From positions 1 to 64,000 of the forward strand of contig CAKRXU010000006.1 in NCBI GenBank assembly GCA_934424575.1: DNA of 64,000 nucleotides. Direction: 5' to 3'. Positions 1 through 8,312 of the stretch are shown here, piece by piece. The notes under the pieces were generated by a model. It made no database searches, was not told the origin of the DNA, and worked only from the letters and a program-made list of their open reading frames with translations. Positions within the stretch are counted from its first letter, which is position 1; the number at the start of each line of letters is the position of its first letter. The position numbers and the translations under genes were made by a program. Origin of the DNA: an uncultured Blautia sp. Lineage in GTDB: Bacteria; Bacillota; Clostridia; Lachnospirales; Lachnospiraceae.

Positions 1-76
1 GAGGTTGATAGGGCAGGGGTGGAAGTGTGGTAACACATGGAGCTGACTGCTACTAATAGGGTGAGGGCTTGACCAA
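1..76 (+). rRNA. 23S rRNA, 3' end (partial)
   Basis: The first ~76 bases match the conserved end of bacterial 23S rRNA: the GTGTGGTAACACATGGAGCTG helix region, then the ACTAATAGGG and GAGGGCTTGACCA end. The gene begins outside the window and its exact 3' end is approximate. Only ~72 bases separate it from tRNA-Asn, too few for a 5S rRNA gene. Confidence 0.9.
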
Positions 77-148
77 CAAGCTTGGTTATGATATAATTGC
101 TTAGTCAACATGTATGTGGTTTTGAAGATACGATATATCTTCTAATAA

Positions 149-221
149 TCCTCCTTAGCTCAGTCGGTAGAGCATGCGGCTGTTAACCGCAGTGTCGTTG
201 GTTCGAGTCCAACAGGGGGAG
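149..221 (+). tRNA. tRNA-Asn (GTT)
   Basis: A 73-nt cloverleaf. The acceptor stem TCCTCCT pairs with AGGGGGA, the D arm contains TAGCTCAGTCGGTAGAGC, the anticodon loop carries GTT, and the T arm carries GGTTCGAGTCC. No CCA is encoded. It is first in a three-tRNA run downstream of the 23S gene and probably belongs to the rRNA operon transcript. Confidence 0.97.
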
Positions 222-258
222 TTAGCTTTTCGGACCTAGAGCCGATAGCAATAGAATT

Positions 259-330
259 GGCTCCATGGTCAAGCGGTTAAGACACCGCCCTTTCACGGCG
301 GTAACAGGGGTTCAAATCCCCTTGGAGTCA
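259..330 (+). tRNA. tRNA-Glu (TTC)
   Basis: A 72-nt cloverleaf. The acceptor GGCTCCA pairs with TGGAGTC (one G-T pair), the anticodon TTC sits in CCCTTTCACGG, and the T loop is GGTTCAAATCC. No encoded CCA. Middle gene of the Asn-Glu-Cys run. Confidence 0.97.
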
Positions 331-357
331 CTTTCCTTTAAGGAAACAATTAAATAT

Positions 358-428
358 GGTGCCATAGCCAAGTGGTAAGGCAAAGGTCTGCAACACCTCT
401 ATCCCCGGTTCAAATCCGGGTGGCACCT
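358..428 (+). tRNA. tRNA-Cys (GCA)
   Basis: A 71-nt cloverleaf. The acceptor GGTGCCA pairs with TGGCACC, the anticodon GCA lies in GTCTGCAAC, and the T loop is GGTTCAAATCC. Last gene of the run, directly followed by a terminator. Confidence 0.97.
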
Positions 429-435
429 CTACCAG

Positions 436-464
436 AGTCCAGAGCATTAAGCTCTGGACTTTTT
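436..464 (+). terminator. Terminator of the rRNA-tRNA transcript
   Basis: A perfect 10-bp stem (AGTCCAGAGC / GCTCTGGACT) with a 5-nt loop runs into TTTTT. It ends the rRNA-tRNA unit. Confidence 0.9.
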
Positions 465-508
465 GGCGTATATAAATATTTTATGGACTTCATCACACAA
501 AAACGATA

Positions 509-528
509 TGCTATAATCTTCTTATAAT
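509..528 (+). promoter_or_regulatory. Candidate -10 region of the symporter gene
   Basis: Two TATAAT hexamers lie at 512-517 (with an extended TG at 509-510) and 523-528, just upstream of the gene at 551. No good -35 is visible at 17 bases, so an extended -10 promoter is likely. Confidence 0.45.
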
Positions 529-550
529 GTAACGAGAGAGGGGAAATATA

Positions 551-1483
551 ATGCTGGACAGATTTAATAAATTTATAGAGAAATGGATGGCTTTTGTTAC
601 GCCGTTATGTTTGCTGGTAGGAGTGTGTTTTCCGGATATTGCGAAACATGGCCTTCCATATGTGACATATGTATTTGCATTTATGACATTCACAGGAGCA
701 TTGAAGTCCAGGTTCCGGGATGTGGCAAATGTGATCCGTAATCCCGGAAGTTTGATCACGATCATGCTTATGCTTCATATAGCGATCCCGGCAGCGGCCT
801 GCGGGATGGGACATCTGCTGTTTCCGAATAATATGAACCTGATCACGGGAATGGTACTGGAGTTTTCGATTCCGACAGCGGTCGCCAGTATGATGTGGGT
901 ATCTATCTTTGATGGAAACAGTTCCCTGTCACTTTCGCTGGTCGTGATCGACACGGTTCTTGCACCGTTTATCATTCCTTTTACCCTGCATTTCCTGATC
1001 GGATCCAATGTATCAATTGACGTTGGGGGCATGATGAAGGAACTGCTCTATATGGTGGCCCTGCCGGCGGTTGCGGCGATGTGCCTGAACCAGTTGAGTC
1101 ACGGAAAAGTCATGGAAACCTGGCCAAAGAAACTGGCGCCTTTTTCCAAGATGGCACTGATGTTTGTCGTAACTTCGAATTCCTCCAAAGTAGCGCCATA
1201 TATCCGCCAGATGAATTTACAGCGCGTTGCGGTAGCGGCAGCGATCCTTGTACTGGCGGCAGGCGGTTACTTCCTTGGCTGGCTTATCGCAAAGCTGACA
1301 CATCAGGATCAGAAGACGACCATCTCCATGGTATACGGAACCGGTATGCGAAACATCAGTACCGGAGCTGTCCTAGCGGTAGCTTATTTCCCAAGCGAAG
1401 TGGTCTATCCGGTCATGATCGGAACTCTTTTTCAGCAGATCCTTGCAGCAATTTCAGGAAAAATGCTGACAAAAAACAAATAA
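551..1483 (+). CDS. Bile acid:sodium symporter family (BASS) transporter
   Basis: A 310-residue integral membrane protein with about nine to ten hydrophobic segments, the usual size of the SBF/BASS family. Residues 100-113 (GMVLEFSIPTAVAS) and 262-276 (YGTGMRNISTGAVLA) match the two crossover motifs where family members bind sodium and substrate. Members import organic anions such as bile acids, pantoate or keto acids; the substrate here cannot be told. The ATG at 551 follows GAGAGGGG at good spacing. It is a single gene with its own promoter, between the tRNA terminator and a terminator at 1561. Confidence 0.85.
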   Translation: MLDRFNKFIEKWMAFVTPLCLLVGVCFPDIAKHGLPYVTYVFAFMTFTGALKSRFRDVANVIRNPGSLITIMLMLHIAIPAAACGMGHLLFPNNMNLITGMVLEFSIPTAVASMMWVSIFDGNSSLSLSLVVIDTVLAPFIIPFTLHFLIGSNVSIDVGGMMKELLYMVALPAVAAMCLNQLSHGKVMETWPKKLAPFSKMALMFVVTSNSSKVAPYIRQMNLQRVAVAAAILVLAAGGYFLGWLIAKLTHQDQKTTISMVYGTGMRNISTGAVLAVAYFPSEVVYPVMIGTLFQQILAAISGKMLTKNK

Positions 1484-1560
1484 AATGTCTCAAAACCCAA
1501 TAAAATAAATACGGATAACGTTTTCACAAAATAAACCTTAATAAACAAAAATACATGAAA

Positions 1561-1606
1561 AACTGCAAGATTTCACTTCAAAAACAACTGGAACTTGCAG
1601 TTTTTT
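1561..1606 (+). terminator. Terminator after the symporter gene
   Basis: The 9-bp stem AACTGCAAG / CTTGCAGTT is followed by TTTTTT. It lies in the 239-base gap between the symporter and the sulfate-binding protein, where nothing else is clear. Confidence 0.8.
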
Positions 1607-1722
1607 GCGTGTAAAAGACATCGTTTTCTGATCTTATGATTTCTTTCTGGCAGAAAATATGGTTTTATAGTGTCACAGCAAAACACAACACAAAACCATA
1701 CAGGAAAGAGAGGAAGAGTATT

Positions 1723-2733
1723 ATGAAAAAAAGACTTTTAGCATTAGGAATCGCAGCAGTTCTTGGAGCAAACATTGCAGGTACATCAGCAGTATGGGCG
1801 GCAGATAAGGTGGAGATCACAAACGTATCCTACGATCCGACCAGAGAATTATATGAGCAGTACAATAAGGTATTTGCAGAGCATTGGAAAGAAGAGACAG
1901 GACAGGAGGTGGAAGTGACACAATCTCACGGCGGCTCAGGCAAACAGGCACTGGAAGTTGCAAATGGTCTGGAGGCAGACGTTGTGACACTGGCACTGGA
2001 ATACGATGTCAATGCAGTCGAAAATGCCGGTCTGATCGACGAAGGATGGATCGATGAATTTCCAAATGACAGTTCTCCGTACACATCCACGATCGTATTC
2101 CTGGTCAGAAAAGGAAATCCGAAAGGGATCAAGGACTGGGATGACCTGATCAAAGAAGATGTAGGAGTTATCACACCAAATCCAAAAACTTCCGGAGGAG
2201 CGAGATGGAACTACCTTGCAGCCTGGGCTTATGCGGACAAACAGTTTAACGGAGACGAAGATAAGATCAAAGATTTCATCAAAAAACTCTACGCAAACGT
2301 ACTTGTACTGGATTCCGGAGCAAGGGGTGCAACAACTTCCTTCGTAGAAAACGGCCAGGGAGATGTCCTGATCGCCTGGGAAAACGAAGCTTATCTTTCT
2401 GTACAGGATTATCCAGATGATTACGAAATCGTGACACCGAGCATCAGCATCCTGGCACAGCCGTCCGTAGCGATCGTGGATGAAGTGGTAGACAAAAAAG
2501 GAACCAGAGATGTGGCAACAGAATATCTGAATTATCTGTATTCCGATGAAGCACAGAGGATCGCAGGAGACAACTACTATCGTCCATCAAATGAAGATAT
2601 TCTCAAAGAATACGCAGATGTCTTTGAACTGAATGTAAATCTTGTTACCATCGATGACTTTGGTGGATGGGACAAGGCGCAGGAAACACACTTTGCAGAC
2701 GGAGGCGTGTTTGACCAGATCTATGAAGAATAA
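1723..2733 (+). CDS. Sulfate/thiosulfate ABC transporter substrate-binding protein
   Basis: A 336-residue exported protein. Residues 1-27 are a signal peptide ending VWA. The mature part opens with the family motif SYDPTRELYEQYNK (36-49) and has SHGGSGKQ (68-75), which contacts sulfate in Sbp/CysP proteins, then EADVVTLALEYDV. It would bind sulfate outside the membrane and deliver it to a CysTWA transporter. The reading frame is open upstream, but ATG 1723 is chosen because of GGAAAGAGAGGAAGAG in front and the signal peptide right after. No cysT, cysW or cysA follows; the next gene is on the other strand, so its transporter partner must be elsewhere. Confidence 0.93.
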   Translation: MKKRLLALGIAAVLGANIAGTSAVWAADKVEITNVSYDPTRELYEQYNKVFAEHWKEETGQEVEVTQSHGGSGKQALEVANGLEADVVTLALEYDVNAVENAGLIDEGWIDEFPNDSSPYTSTIVFLVRKGNPKGIKDWDDLIKEDVGVITPNPKTSGGARWNYLAAWAYADKQFNGDEDKIKDFIKKLYANVLVLDSGARGATTSFVENGQGDVLIAWENEAYLSVQDYPDDYEIVTPSISILAQPSVAIVDEVVDKKGTRDVATEYLNYLYSDEAQRIAGDNYYRPSNEDILKEYADVFELNVNLVTIDDFGGWDKAQETHFADGGVFDQIYEE

Positions 2734-2737
2734 ATAA

Positions 2738-2790
2738 AAAACTCTCCCCCGGCAGGCCAGCAGGACCGTTGCACTGGGGGAGAGTTTTGG
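2738..2790. terminator. Bidirectional terminator, sbp / pyrC
   Basis: A perfect 13-bp stem (AAAACTCTCCCCC at 2738-2750, GGGGGAGAGTTTT at 2776-2788) with A- and T-runs at its feet lies between two convergent genes and can stop both transcripts. Confidence 0.85.
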
Positions 2791-2804
2791 TCTGAGAAAT
2801 TTAT

Positions 2805-4067
2805 TTATCCGCGGTAAACGATCTTTCCATTGCAGATCGTGTAATGGATCTTTCCATAAAGCTTTGCACCTTTAAACGGGCTGTTGGATGCCTTGGAAGC
2901 AAAATCTGTAACGGTCCATTCTTCATCCGGATCAAAGATCACGAAATCTGCAGGGGCATCTGTCTGAATGCTGCCGCCCGGAAGTTTGTAGAGAGAAGCC
3001 GGATTGCAGGTCATTTTTTCCAGAAGCTCTGTCAGAGTGAGGTATCCTGGCTTTACAAGGGAAGTGATGCCAAGACCAAGAGAAGTTTCAAGGCCTGTGA
3101 TACCGCTTGGCGCTTCTGTGAGAGGCTTGGATTTTTCTTCGACACTGTGTGGTGCGTGGTCGGTGGCGATCAGGTCGATTGTGCCGTCTTTGAGCCCCTG
3201 AATGATCTCCAGGCGGTCTTTTTCGGTGCGGAGAGGCGGATTCATCTTGGCAAGTGTGCCGTGCTCAAGAAGTGCTTCCTCTGTAAGTGTGAAGTGATGC
3301 GGGGTTGCCTCTGCGTGGATGTCAGCACCGAGTTTTTTCGCTGTGCGGACAAGCTCTACGGAGTTTCCGGAACTGATATGCTGGATTACGACAGCAGCAC
3401 CGCTTCGAAGGGCAAGTATACAGTCACGGGCAACCATCACTTCCTCGGCGATCGCAGGTGAACCGATGACACCAAGCCTGGCGGATGTTTCTCCGGCGTT
3501 GATTCCGTTATTGGTGATGAATGCTTTGTCTTCTTCGTGGAGACTGATCGGCATATGAAGTTCAGCAGCTTTACACATTGCTTCATAGCAGAAAGCAGCA
3601 TCGAGAAGCGGGATCCCGTCATCGGTAAATCCGCAGGCACCGGCATCTGCCAGGGCATCGAAATCTGTCATTTTTTCGCCGCTTAAGCCGTAGGAGACGG
3701 AGGCAGTCTGATAGATATGTATGTTTTCGTCCTGGGCACGTGTAAGGATGTCTTTGAGCGTGCCTACGGAGTCAACAGTAGGTTTGGTGTTTGCCATGCA
3801 GATGACGGAGGTAAAACCGCCTTTTGCCGCGGCAAGGGAACCGGTATGGATATCTTCTTTGTAAGTAAGTCCCGGGTCACGGAAATGTACATGTGTATCA
3901 ACAAGTCCCGGTGCGACAGTCAGACCGGAAAGATCAAGAACTTCTTCATTATCTTTGGCAGAAAGATTTTTTCCAAATTCGACGATCGTTCCGTTCTCAA
4001 CGCGGATGTCCACAGGTTCGTTGGTTTTTGTAGCAGGATCAATAAGATGACCATTTTTCAAAAGCAT
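2805..4067 (-). CDS. pyrC: Dihydroorotase
   Basis: A 420-residue cytoplasmic amidohydrolase that interconverts carbamoyl aspartate and dihydroorotate in pyrimidine synthesis. Metal and substrate motifs are in order: DTHVHFRDPG (57-66), MANTKP (91-96), CGFTDDG (145-151), HIS (230-232), HAEATPHH (251-258) and TDHAPH (302-307), the pattern of class I bacterial dihydroorotases. ATG 4067 is chosen over an upstream ATG because GGAGGG stands 8 bases before it. It follows the DAACS symporter on the same strand but is separated by a terminator and has its own promoter. No other pyr genes are in the window. Confidence 0.96.
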   Translation of the reverse strand: MLLKNGHLIDPATKTNEPVDIRVENGTIVEFGKNLSAKDNEEVLDLSGLTVAPGLVDTHVHFRDPGLTYKEDIHTGSLAAAKGGFTSVICMANTKPTVDSVGTLKDILTRAQDENIHIYQTASVSYGLSGEKMTDFDALADAGACGFTDDGIPLLDAAFCYEAMCKAAELHMPISLHEEDKAFITNNGINAGETSARLGVIGSPAIAEEVMVARDCILALRSGAAVVIQHISSGNSVELVRTAKKLGADIHAEATPHHFTLTEEALLEHGTLAKMNPPLRTEKDRLEIIQGLKDGTIDLIATDHAPHSVEEKSKPLTEAPSGITGLETSLGLGITSLVKPGYLTLTELLEKMTCNPASLYKLPGGSIQTDAPADFVIFDPDEEWTVTDFASKASNSPFKGAKLYGKIHYTICNGKIVYRG

Positions 4068-4100
4068 AATTTTGCCCTCCTGATGGAAAATATTAAAATC

Positions 4101-4130
4101 AGTATAGAAGAAACCGGAGAGCTTTGTCAA
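4101..4130 (-). promoter_or_regulatory. pyrC promoter
   Basis: On the minus strand, TTGACA (4125-4130), 18 bases, then TATACT (4101-4106). The -35 box sits in the loop of the upstream gene's terminator hairpin and the spacer crosses one of its arms, so termination and initiation signals are interleaved. Confidence 0.7.
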
Positions 4131-4153
4131 GTCGACAGAACCCTCCGGTTTCG
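4108..4153 (-). terminator. Terminator of the cyuA-symporter unit
   Basis: GAAACCGGAG (4110-4119) pairs with CTCCGGTTTC (4143-4152). Read on the minus strand the second arm ends in TTTCTTCT. It separates the symporter from pyrC, though the T-run is interrupted. Confidence 0.6.
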
Positions 4154-4179
4154 GAATAATTATTGGAAATACTACTTAA

Positions 4180-5403
4180 TTAAAGATCTACAGTATCAAT
4201 ATGCTGTTCTTTGATATTGTGTTTCTTTGCATATCCTGTAAGGATCAGAGTCAGGGCTCCGTCGCCCGTTACGTTGCAGGCTGTACCGAAGCTGTCCTGA
4301 AGAGCAAAGATAGTAAGCATCAGAGCTGTTCCTGTTTCATTGAAGCCAAGGACACCGGTGATGATGCCGAGGGATGCCATAACAGTACCGCCAGGAACAC
4401 CAGGAGCTCCGAGTGCAAAGATGCCAAGAAGCAGGCAGAACAGGACCATAGTTCCCGGAGACGGGATGGAACCGTAGAGCATCTTGGAGATTGTCATGCA
4501 GAAGAAAACTTCTGTCAGAACGGAACCGCACAGATGGATGTTCGCAAAAAGCGGAACACCGAATTGCACCATATCTTTACGAAGTGGTTTGGCCTTACCT
4601 GCACACTGTAATGCGACTGCGAGAGTGGCAGCAGAGGACATGGTTCCGACTGCGGTAAGGTATGCAGGACCATAGTGGCGTACAATTTCCCATGGATTTT
4701 CGTGAGAGTATGCACCTGCCAGCACATACAGAAGAGTCATCCAGATAAAGTGGCCGATCAGTACGATGATGATGACTTTGAGGAATACAGGAAGCTGTTT
4801 GGTGATGGAACCTTCATATGCCAGTCCGCAGAAAGTCAGTCCGATGAAAAACGGAAGGATCGGAATAATGATCTTTGATACGATGGAAAGGACGATCTTC
4901 TGGAATTCATCAAGGAGTCCTGTGACGAGTTTGGCTTTGTTCCAGGTAGCGGCAAGACCAACCATAATGGAGAACACAAGTGCACTCATAACGGACATGA
5001 TCTGCGGGATAGAAAGTTCAAATACGACTTCCGGAAGCTCCTTCAGTCCCTCTACGTTTGTCACGATAGAAAGATGCGGGATCAGCGTATAGCCGGCTGC
5101 AACAGAAAACAGGGCTGCGCCGATGGAAGAAGCGTAAGCGATCACCAGAGCAACACCAAGCATGCGGGAAGCACTGTTTCCGAGTTTGGTGATGGAAGGT
5201 GCGATAAAGCCGATGATGATCAGCGGTACACAGAAGTTGATAAGCTGACCGAGGACATATTTCAGAGTGACGACAATATTCAGGATCGCCATAGTGACAG
5301 AAGAAGAATCTGTACTGCTAAGGATAAGTCCTGCGATAATGCCGAGTACAACGCCTACCAGAAGTTTAAACGGCAGGCTGGTAAAAAAACTGTTTTTTTT
5401 CAT
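4180..5403 (-). CDS. Dicarboxylate/amino acid:cation symporter (DAACS family)
   Basis: A 407-residue membrane protein of the glutamate-transporter fold. It has eight or more hydrophobic segments, a Ser-rich re-entrant loop (AVGTMSSAATLAVAL) and a C-terminal half with GAPGVPGGT and LQDSFGTACNVTGDGA, matching the HP1/HP2 and TM7-8 motifs that bind sodium and substrate. It would import an amino acid or dicarboxylate with a cation. ATG 5403 follows AGGGGG. The upstream gene, 33 bases away, is a cysteine desulfidase/serine-dehydratase-like enzyme, so cysteine or serine is a reasonable substrate guess, though this rests on context only. Confidence 0.9.
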   Translation of the reverse strand: MKKNSFFTSLPFKLLVGVVLGIIAGLILSSTDSSSVTMAILNIVVTLKYVLGQLINFCVPLIIIGFIAPSITKLGNSASRMLGVALVIAYASSIGAALFSVAAGYTLIPHLSIVTNVEGLKELPEVVFELSIPQIMSVMSALVFSIMVGLAATWNKAKLVTGLLDEFQKIVLSIVSKIIIPILPFFIGLTFCGLAYEGSITKQLPVFLKVIIIVLIGHFIWMTLLYVLAGAYSHENPWEIVRHYGPAYLTAVGTMSSAATLAVALQCAGKAKPLRKDMVQFGVPLFANIHLCGSVLTEVFFCMTISKMLYGSIPSPGTMVLFCLLLGIFALGAPGVPGGTVMASLGIITGVLGFNETGTALMLTIFALQDSFGTACNVTGDGALTLILTGYAKKHNIKEQHIDTVDL

Positions 5404-5436
5404 GGATTTGATCCCCCTGTAAAAGTTTGAATAAGT

Positions 5437-6726
5437 TTAGCAGTCCTGATCGATATCTGCCTGGTCGATCATGACATTGAGAATTTCCGTATCGGTAGCG
5501 CGCATTCCCACACGTCCGATATAGCCCATGCTCTTGATCGTTTCCTCGATATCATCCTTGATGATACCCTCGCCAGGAAGAAAGCTCTTGTTCTGGATGC
5601 TCAGCTGGAATGCCATCAGGGCCGCATCGACAGAAGATGCGATCTTGGCAGCGCAGGAAGGTTTGGCTCCGTCACAGACGATGCCGCCTACATTTCCGAG
5701 TGTATTGATGATCGTCAGAGAAACCTGCTGATAAGTACCGCCGTACATATAGGTAATCCCCGCGCCGGCACCGCAGGCTGCACTGACTGCACCACAGTAG
5801 GCGGAAAGACTTCCTATATAATATTTCTGGTGGATGGCGATCAGGTTGCTGACAACGAGAGAACGGCAGAGTTTCTCATGGGAAACTTCCCATTCGTCTG
5901 CAAAGACGATGACAGGAAGTGAAACCGTCATTCCCTGGTTTCCGCTTCCGGAGTTGATGACAACCGGCATGGAACAGCCGCCCATACGTGCATCGCTTCC
6001 AGCAGCAGCTCTGGCACAGGCTCTGGTGGTGACGCTTTTGCCCCATACGTGCATCAGCGTTTTGCCGATCTGTGCACCGTAGTTATTGTCGAGTCCCTCC
6101 TGTGCGATCGCAGAGTTCAGTTTGATCTGACGGTCGATGGTCGGCTGAATATCCTCCATTCTGACCTGATCAGCGAAATCCAGGATATCCTTCACTGTAA
6201 GAAGAGATTTGTCAACAGTTGCTGTGACAGCAGACTGATAAGGATTGTCAAGGATAACCTCGCCGTCCTTCTCAATCCTTGTGATATTGGTGTGCTGATG
6301 CTCGATCGTGACAGAAGCGGTGTGCTCGCCACTGGTAACGATGGCTGTGATAAAGAGATTATCAACACCTTCGACCAGGGTGCAGGAACAGACTTTCTGT
6401 GTGATGAGCTCGCGGGTCCTGGCAATATCCTCGGGGGTGACTTCGCTGAGTACCTCAAGGGCACGGTCAGCATTACCTCCGACGATACCAAGAACTGCCG
6501 CTACATCGATTCCTTTGAGTCCGCCGGAATTGGGAACGGTGACACCCTTGACATTCTTGATGATGTTGCCGCTCAGGTGCATCTCCACATGCTCCGGGAA
6601 CTCTCCGAGGACCTGCCGGGCTTTCGCCGCTGCATAGGCAATGGCGATCGGTTCTGTACATCCAAGTGCAGGAACAAGCTCTTGTTTCAGGATGTTCAGA
6701 TAGTTTGCATATAATGCAGAGTCCAT
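5437..6726 (-). CDS. UPF0597 / CyuA-type L-cysteine desulfidase family protein
   Basis: A 429-residue cytoplasmic protein of the serine-dehydratase-alpha-like UPF0597 family. Known members include CyuA, an iron-sulfur enzyme that breaks L-cysteine into pyruvate, ammonia and sulfide. Visible features are the N-terminal ALGCTEP (20-26), VPNSGGLKG, CSCTLVEG in the middle, and Gly-rich C-terminal runs (GAGAGITYMYGG; CDGAKPSCAAK) with cysteines suited to a cluster. ATG 6726 is preferred to the one six codons upstream because AAAGGAG lies between them. It is the first gene of a pair with the DAACS symporter, which suggests amino-acid uptake followed by degradation. Confidence 0.85.
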   Translation of the reverse strand: MDSALYANYLNILKQELVPALGCTEPIAIAYAAAKARQVLGEFPEHVEMHLSGNIIKNVKGVTVPNSGGLKGIDVAAVLGIVGGNADRALEVLSEVTPEDIARTRELITQKVCSCTLVEGVDNLFITAIVTSGEHTASVTIEHQHTNITRIEKDGEVILDNPYQSAVTATVDKSLLTVKDILDFADQVRMEDIQPTIDRQIKLNSAIAQEGLDNNYGAQIGKTLMHVWGKSVTTRACARAAAGSDARMGGCSMPVVINSGSGNQGMTVSLPVIVFADEWEVSHEKLCRSLVVSNLIAIHQKYYIGSLSAYCGAVSAACGAGAGITYMYGGTYQQVSLTIINTLGNVGGIVCDGAKPSCAAKIASSVDAALMAFQLSIQNKSFLPGEGIIKDDIEETIKSMGYIGRVGMRATDTEILNVMIDQADIDQDC

Positions 6727-6771
6727 AGTTTTTCTCCTTTCCATTGATCACGCGAATGCGTTTGTGCAGAT

Positions 6772-6800
6772 AGTATAGTCTATTTCGACAAATAATACAA
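6772..6800 (-). promoter_or_regulatory. Promoter of the cyuA-symporter pair
   Basis: Minus strand: TTGTAT (6795-6800), 17 bases, TATACT (6772-6777), about 45 bases before the start codon. Confidence 0.6.
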
Positions 6801-6900
6801 TGCTTTATGCAAAATAACGACAAAAATAAAACCGAGTTACTTGGTATTTATTGGAAATAAAAATTTTTTCAAAAAAAGTTTGTGTTTCGACAAAAAATGC

Positions 6901-6929
6901 TTTACAAGCACAAATTCCTATGTTAGAAT
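6901..6929 (+). promoter_or_regulatory. rpsF-ssb-rpsR promoter
   Basis: TTTACA (6901-6906), 17 bases, TAGAAT (6924-6929) with an extended TG at 6921-6922. The ~75-base leader holds a small hairpin (CTCTG / CAGAG near 6963-6980). An S6:S18-type autoregulatory leader is possible, but the expected CCG bulge was not found. Confidence 0.7.
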
Positions 6930-7011
6930 ATCTAGCTGTGTGATATATTTTCATATCCTTGCTCTCTGTAACAGGCAGAGGGCCTTAAAGACCATAAGGA
7001 GGTAAGAAAGC

Positions 7012-7299
7012 ATGAACAAGTACGAATTAGCATTAGTTGTGAGCGCTAAAGTTGAAGACGAAGTTCGCGATGCAGTAGTAGAGAAAGCAAAAGCTTACAT
7101 CGCTCGTTACAACGGAAACGTCACAGAAGTAGAAGAATGGGGTAAGAAGAAATTAGCTTACGAAATTCAGAAAATGCATGAAGGCTTCTACTATTTCATT
7201 CAGTTTGAAGCAGACGCACAGTGTCCGGCAGAAGTAGAAAGACATGTACGCATCATGGACAACGTATTAAGATACTTAGTCGTTCGTAAAGACGCATAA
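7012..7299 (+). CDS. rpsF: 30S ribosomal protein S6
   Basis: A 95-residue protein, the normal length of bacterial S6. It opens with MNKYELALVVSA and contains the conserved EWGKKKLAYEIQK and RHVRIMDNVLRYLVV strands. It binds the central domain of 16S rRNA with S18. The AAGGAGGT Shine-Dalgarno sequence is strong. First gene of the classical rpsF-ssb-rpsR operon. Confidence 0.98.
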   Translation: MNKYELALVVSAKVEDEVRDAVVEKAKAYIARYNGNVTEVEEWGKKKLAYEIQKMHEGFYYFIQFEADAQCPAEVERHVRIMDNVLRYLVVRKDA

Positions 7300-7372
7300 T
7301 CTTTTTACAGATGGATTTTAGAAAGCACCATTAAGAAACCCGTTCACTCACTAAGAAGAAAGAGGTATTACA

Positions 7373-7831
7373 ATGAACAAAGTAATTTTAATGGGACGCT
7401 TAACAAGAGATCCTGAGGTGAGATATTCCGCAGGAGAAAACGCACTGGCAATTGCAAGATACACATTGGCAGTAGACAGAAGATTTCGTCGTGACGGCGA
7501 GGCGACCGCTGATTTTATCAGCTGTGTAGTATTCGGACGTGGCGCGGAATTCGCAGAGAAGTACTTCCATCAGGGCATCAGGATCGTAGTGAGCGGCCGT
7601 ATCCAGACCGGAAGCTACACCAACAGAGAAGGACAGAAGGTTTACACAACAGAAGTTGTTGTTGAGGAGCAGGAATTTGCCGAGAGCAAAGCATCCAGTG
7701 ACAGCTATGCAGCATCACATCCTCAGCAGAGTGCACCGTCTGCACCATCCATGCCGAATCCTGTTTCAGCATCTGCTGACGGATTTATGAACATTCCGGA
7801 CGGAATCGACGAAGAACTTCCATTTAATTAA
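7373..7831 (+). CDS. ssb: Single-stranded DNA-binding protein
   Basis: A 152-residue protein. An OB fold fills residues 1-105 (MNKVILMGRLTRDPEVRYS; FISCVVFGRGAEFAEKY; VVSGRIQTGSYTNREGQKVYTTEVV), followed by a Ser/Pro/Ala-rich linker and the acidic tip DEELPFN that recruits replication and repair proteins. It coats single-stranded DNA as a tetramer. It sits between rpsF and rpsR, the usual place in Firmicutes. Confidence 0.98.
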   Translation: MNKVILMGRLTRDPEVRYSAGENALAIARYTLAVDRRFRRDGEATADFISCVVFGRGAEFAEKYFHQGIRIVVSGRIQTGSYTNREGQKVYTTEVVVEEQEFAESKASSDSYAASHPQQSAPSAPSMPNPVSASADGFMNIPDGIDEELPFN

Positions 7832-7863
7832 ACTGAAAGAAATTATATAAGGAGGAAACCATC

Positions 7864-8127
7864 ATGGCTTACAATAGAGGCGAAAGACCGGACTCTCCTA
7901 TGAAAAGAAGAGGCGGACGCAGAAGAAAAAAAGTTTGTGTATTCTGCGGTAAAGAAAACAATGAGATCGATTACAAGGATGTAGCAAAACTCAGAAAATA
8001 CGTTTCTGAGAGAGGTAAGATCCTTCCGAGAAGAATCACAGGAAACTGTGCAAAACATCAGAGAGCTCTGACTGTTGCTGTTAAGAGAGCACGTCATCTT
8101 TCTATGATGCCATACGTTCAGGACTAA
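7864..8127 (+). CDS. rpsR: 30S ribosomal protein S18
   Basis: An 87-residue basic protein with the S18 core VCVFCGKENNEIDYKDVAKLRKYVSERGKILPRRITGNCAKHQR. Partner of S6 on 16S rRNA. The Cys pair (CVFCG) plus the later Cys and His resemble the zinc-type (C+) S18 form. The ATAAGGAGGAAACC ribosome site is strong. Last gene of the operon. Confidence 0.98.
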   Translation: MAYNRGERPDSPMKRRGGRRRKKVCVFCGKENNEIDYKDVAKLRKYVSERGKILPRRITGNCAKHQRALTVAVKRARHLSMMPYVQD

Positions 8128-8146
8128 TTTTTAGTTGAATATCAGG

Positions 8147-8208
8147 CTGCCATGAATCTGTCGGACAAGCATTTGCATGTGAACCGCAGACAAATGGCAG
8201 TTTTTTTT
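8147..8208 (+). terminator. Terminator of the rpsF operon
   Basis: CTGCCAT (8147-8153) pairs with ATGGCAG (8194-8200), with a further inner stem between them, then eight T residues. Confidence 0.85.
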
Positions 8209-8238
8209 ATTCAACAAAACGCTTATAAAACACGATTA

Positions 8239-8279
8239 TTGACATTCATATGGTAAAATGTATAGAAATCTGCTATAAT
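8239..8279 (+). promoter_or_regulatory. gdpP-rplI-dnaB promoter region
   Basis: TTGACA at 8239-8244 with TATAGA at 8261-8266 (16-base spacer), and an extra TGC-TATAAT at 8271-8279. Either or both could start the gdpP transcript. Confidence 0.55.
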
Positions 8280-8312
8280 AGCAGATAGCATCTTGAAAAA
8301 ATTATAAAAAGA

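Noticed and set aside
2844..3461. A 205-codon plus-strand ORF opposite pyrC
   Set aside because: It is antisense to the conserved dihydroorotase catalytic motifs and lacks a ribosome site.
6930..7011. S6:S18 autoregulatory leader before rpsF
   Set aside because: A small hairpin is present, but the CCG bulge expected of the known S6:S18 motif is not seen.
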